Shown here: piece after piece, positions 62,342 through 64,000 of the stretch
Numbering within the stretch: the stretch's first letter is position 1
How the letters are laid out: each line of letters begins with the position of its first letter
Assembly: GCA_008973525.1 (NCBI GenBank)
Contig: WACJ01000520.1
Coordinates: 2,496,037 to 2,560,036 of the forward strand
DNA from: Stenopsyche tienmushanensis
Lineage: Eukaryota > Arthropoda > Insecta > Trichoptera > Stenopsychidae
Reading direction: 5' to 3'
Length of the DNA: 64,000 nucleotides
Made by a program: the position numbers and the translations under genes
Notes under the pieces: model-generated
Databases searched by the model: none
Seen by the model: only the letters and a program-made list of their open reading frames with translations
Told to the model about the DNA's origin: nothing

Positions 62342-62480
62342 CTACGAACTTATTGAGTGACATGTTCTAGGACTGTTATATGTTATAATATAGCGTTTTA
62401 ATTCCACATCTTCGTTTTTTAATTAGAATCGAGTGCTTTCTGAGATTTATAAGCATCGTAATAAACTGATCTTTAGTGTT
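62342..62480. repeat. Mariner-terminus-like repeat
   Basis: CCATCCTACGAACTTATTGA, GCGTTTTAATTCCAC, TTAATTAGAA and AGTGCTT..GATTTATAA match 6283-6390 in the same orientation and 24289-24310 inverted. Confidence 0.6.
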
Positions 62481-62499
62481 TATTTGGATGACCCTATAT

Positions 62500-63660
62500 A
62501 CTTTCAATATTTAAAAATATCAAATAGCATTTGATTAATATTTTGGGATGTGACTTGAATTTGGGACCATCTTCGTATTATAACATGGACGCATGTTAAG
62601 ACTACAGTATTACATTTCCACAACAAATCGTATGAATTTAATGCCCAAATTCAATTTCTTCGAATCTTCCGGTTCTCATAAATCCAAGCTCTTCCACAAA
62701 TCCAAATTGAACTCGACGAAGGTTCACATTTGATATTTATTATCAATGCATGGCAATGCGGAATTCCGACTGAGGAGAGCTTAATCGTCGAGCTTTCGTC
62801 GCGGTGCTTCGCAACGGCGAGCTTTCTTCCATTGCGGAGGATCGATAGGGCTGGAAGTTGGTGAGTGCTAACGACCCGAAGCGTGCCACATAACAAAAGA
62901 CCACATCTGAGTCAGTCTCGGGTCGTTGTAGTCATTATTTGTTTACATATTAGGGCCGTCGCGTGAAAAAGTGGAAAATTTGCATGACTTTGGGATTCGT
63001 GTCGCTCGGACTCGGGCCGTATTTGCATGTGGAAATTTTGCTCGTATTTATCTTCGAGAAGCACTATTTTTTAACGGCTTTGCAGCCTAGAATCTGTATT
63101 GAGTGTACACAAAGGCGATAATAAAAAAAGATTTATTGTGCAGTATAATCGGATTGCAAAGCGTTCGCTGATGTATTTCTGTGCGGCGACTCATCCATCA
63201 TTCGCTTAATACCAAAATAAATACATAATACCAGGAATGTGCAATAATCCGAATACAGGATCAGTATTGTTAATCCGCAAATGTTGATATAAACAGTTCA
63301 TTTTCGACTTGGACTAAAAATTCGCGCTGGGACATAAATACGTATAACGCTTTGATTAAAATTTATAGAATATCCTCGAAGGAAAGAAATGTGTTTTCGA
63401 GACATATTTAGCTAACGATAAGGTCAAAGAAGAAATAACAAAAGGGAATGGGATTGTATTAAGTCTAAAATATATATACGCTTAAGTTTTTTGCGTATTT
63501 ATTCATATAAAAACAATATCAAAGTGGGATCAAAATTAAGAACAAGGCCTTTTAAGAAACTTGTATGATTATGTATATGGAAAATTTAAATTATTTTCCC
63601 TTGATCATGTTTTTGTGGTCGATTGCCAAAAGCTAATTGTTATGCGGTATAAAAAAATCA
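62500..63660. other. Stretch with nothing recognised
   Basis: It includes a patch at 62650-62930 with a minus-strand frame of 81 codons (62651-62896) that I cannot identify. The rest is AT-rich without repeat matches. Confidence 0.4.
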
Positions 63661-63686
63661 TGATCATTAACGAATCTTAAAGCTAC

Positions 63687-63735
63687 TTAAGCGCTAGCGA
63701 CTCACCGGTGAGTCGCATTGTTTTTTCATAGAAAG
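63687..63735 (+). repeat. Family F palindromic TTAA-associated end, best copy
   Basis: TTAA (63687-63690), GCGCTA, then the perfect 20-base palindrome GCGACTCACCGGTGAGTCGC at 63697-63716, followed by ATTGTTTTTTCATAGAAAGA. Homologues are at 16515 and, inverted, 35977. Confidence 0.7.
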
Positions 63736-64000
63736 AAGAGGAACCGAAATTAATCATCATTTTACAATTAGATTTGTTGCGTTTGGCCCCTCTCCGTCTC
63801 CCAAGGCCCGCTTAGCTGATTTCTTAGCTGAAGGCCTGATAAGAAGAGACGGGCTGTCGACAGGGCTCTACAGCCCCGAGATGGACTCGCAGCATACGCG
63901 ACGGAAATCCGTATTTTACCTCTGCAGAGGGGGCGATTCTTTATCTCCGACCGCTCATTCGCCACCAACTTTAATTTATTACCATTTGTGATACGGCAAC

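Overview
The window is eukaryotic nuclear DNA, most likely from an insect. It is AT-rich with almost no long open reading frames. The one certain host gene is split into short exons with canonical GT/AG introns, and most of the rest is decayed DNA transposons (mainly Tc1/mariner, some piggyBac-like), degenerate non-LTR retrotransposons and anonymous dispersed repeats. The species cannot be told from the sequence. The assignment to insects rests on the kinase sequence and the mariner-dominated repeats.

The host gene lies on the + strand. Four consecutive exons (31278-31341, 48370-48485, 49015-49185, 51306-51429) join in phase and encode about 158 residues of a salt-inducible kinase, best matching the SIK1/SIK2 class (insect Sik2). 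They run from the hinge of the kinase domain through the HRDLK catalytic loop, the DFG motif, the activation loop with the LKB1-type threonine, the APE motif and the start of the C-lobe. Introns are about 17.0 kb, 0.53 kb and 2.1 kb. No N-lobe exon was recognised upstream and no exon downstream of 51429, so the window holds only the middle of the gene. Both flanks (1-31277 and 51430-64000) are probably more intron or intergenic DNA.

Layout: 1-15 kb holds a string of minus-strand mariner relics (5.3, 6.1, 7.9-8.9, 9.5, 10.5, 13.8 kb) with MITE copies at 1.2 and 14.2 kb. 16-31 kb holds inverted copies of a repeat (family G), a mariner with a retroelement nested inside it (17.4-18.6 kb), an intact-ended MITE (24.6 kb), a Tc1/mariner deletion derivative (25.9 kb) and family C repeats. 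The 17 kb intron holds a second Tc1/mariner deletion derivative (34.3 kb), a mariner containing another mariner and a retroelement (37.8-40.05 kb), and a mariner split by about 1.2 kb of retroelement family A (42.3-44.5 kb). The 2.1 kb intron carries a 0.7 kb TTAA-bounded piggyBac-like element. 51-64 kb holds a three-unit tandem repeat made from transposase coding sequence (55.4 kb), three of the five copies of a LINE 3' fragment, and further repeats.

No complete mobile element with an intact coding frame was found. No tRNA, rRNA, CRISPR array or bacterial-type operon was seen. The most interesting structures are the repeated nesting of family A inside mariner transposase sequence, the transposase-derived tandem repeat, and the palindrome-bearing TTAA-associated repeats.
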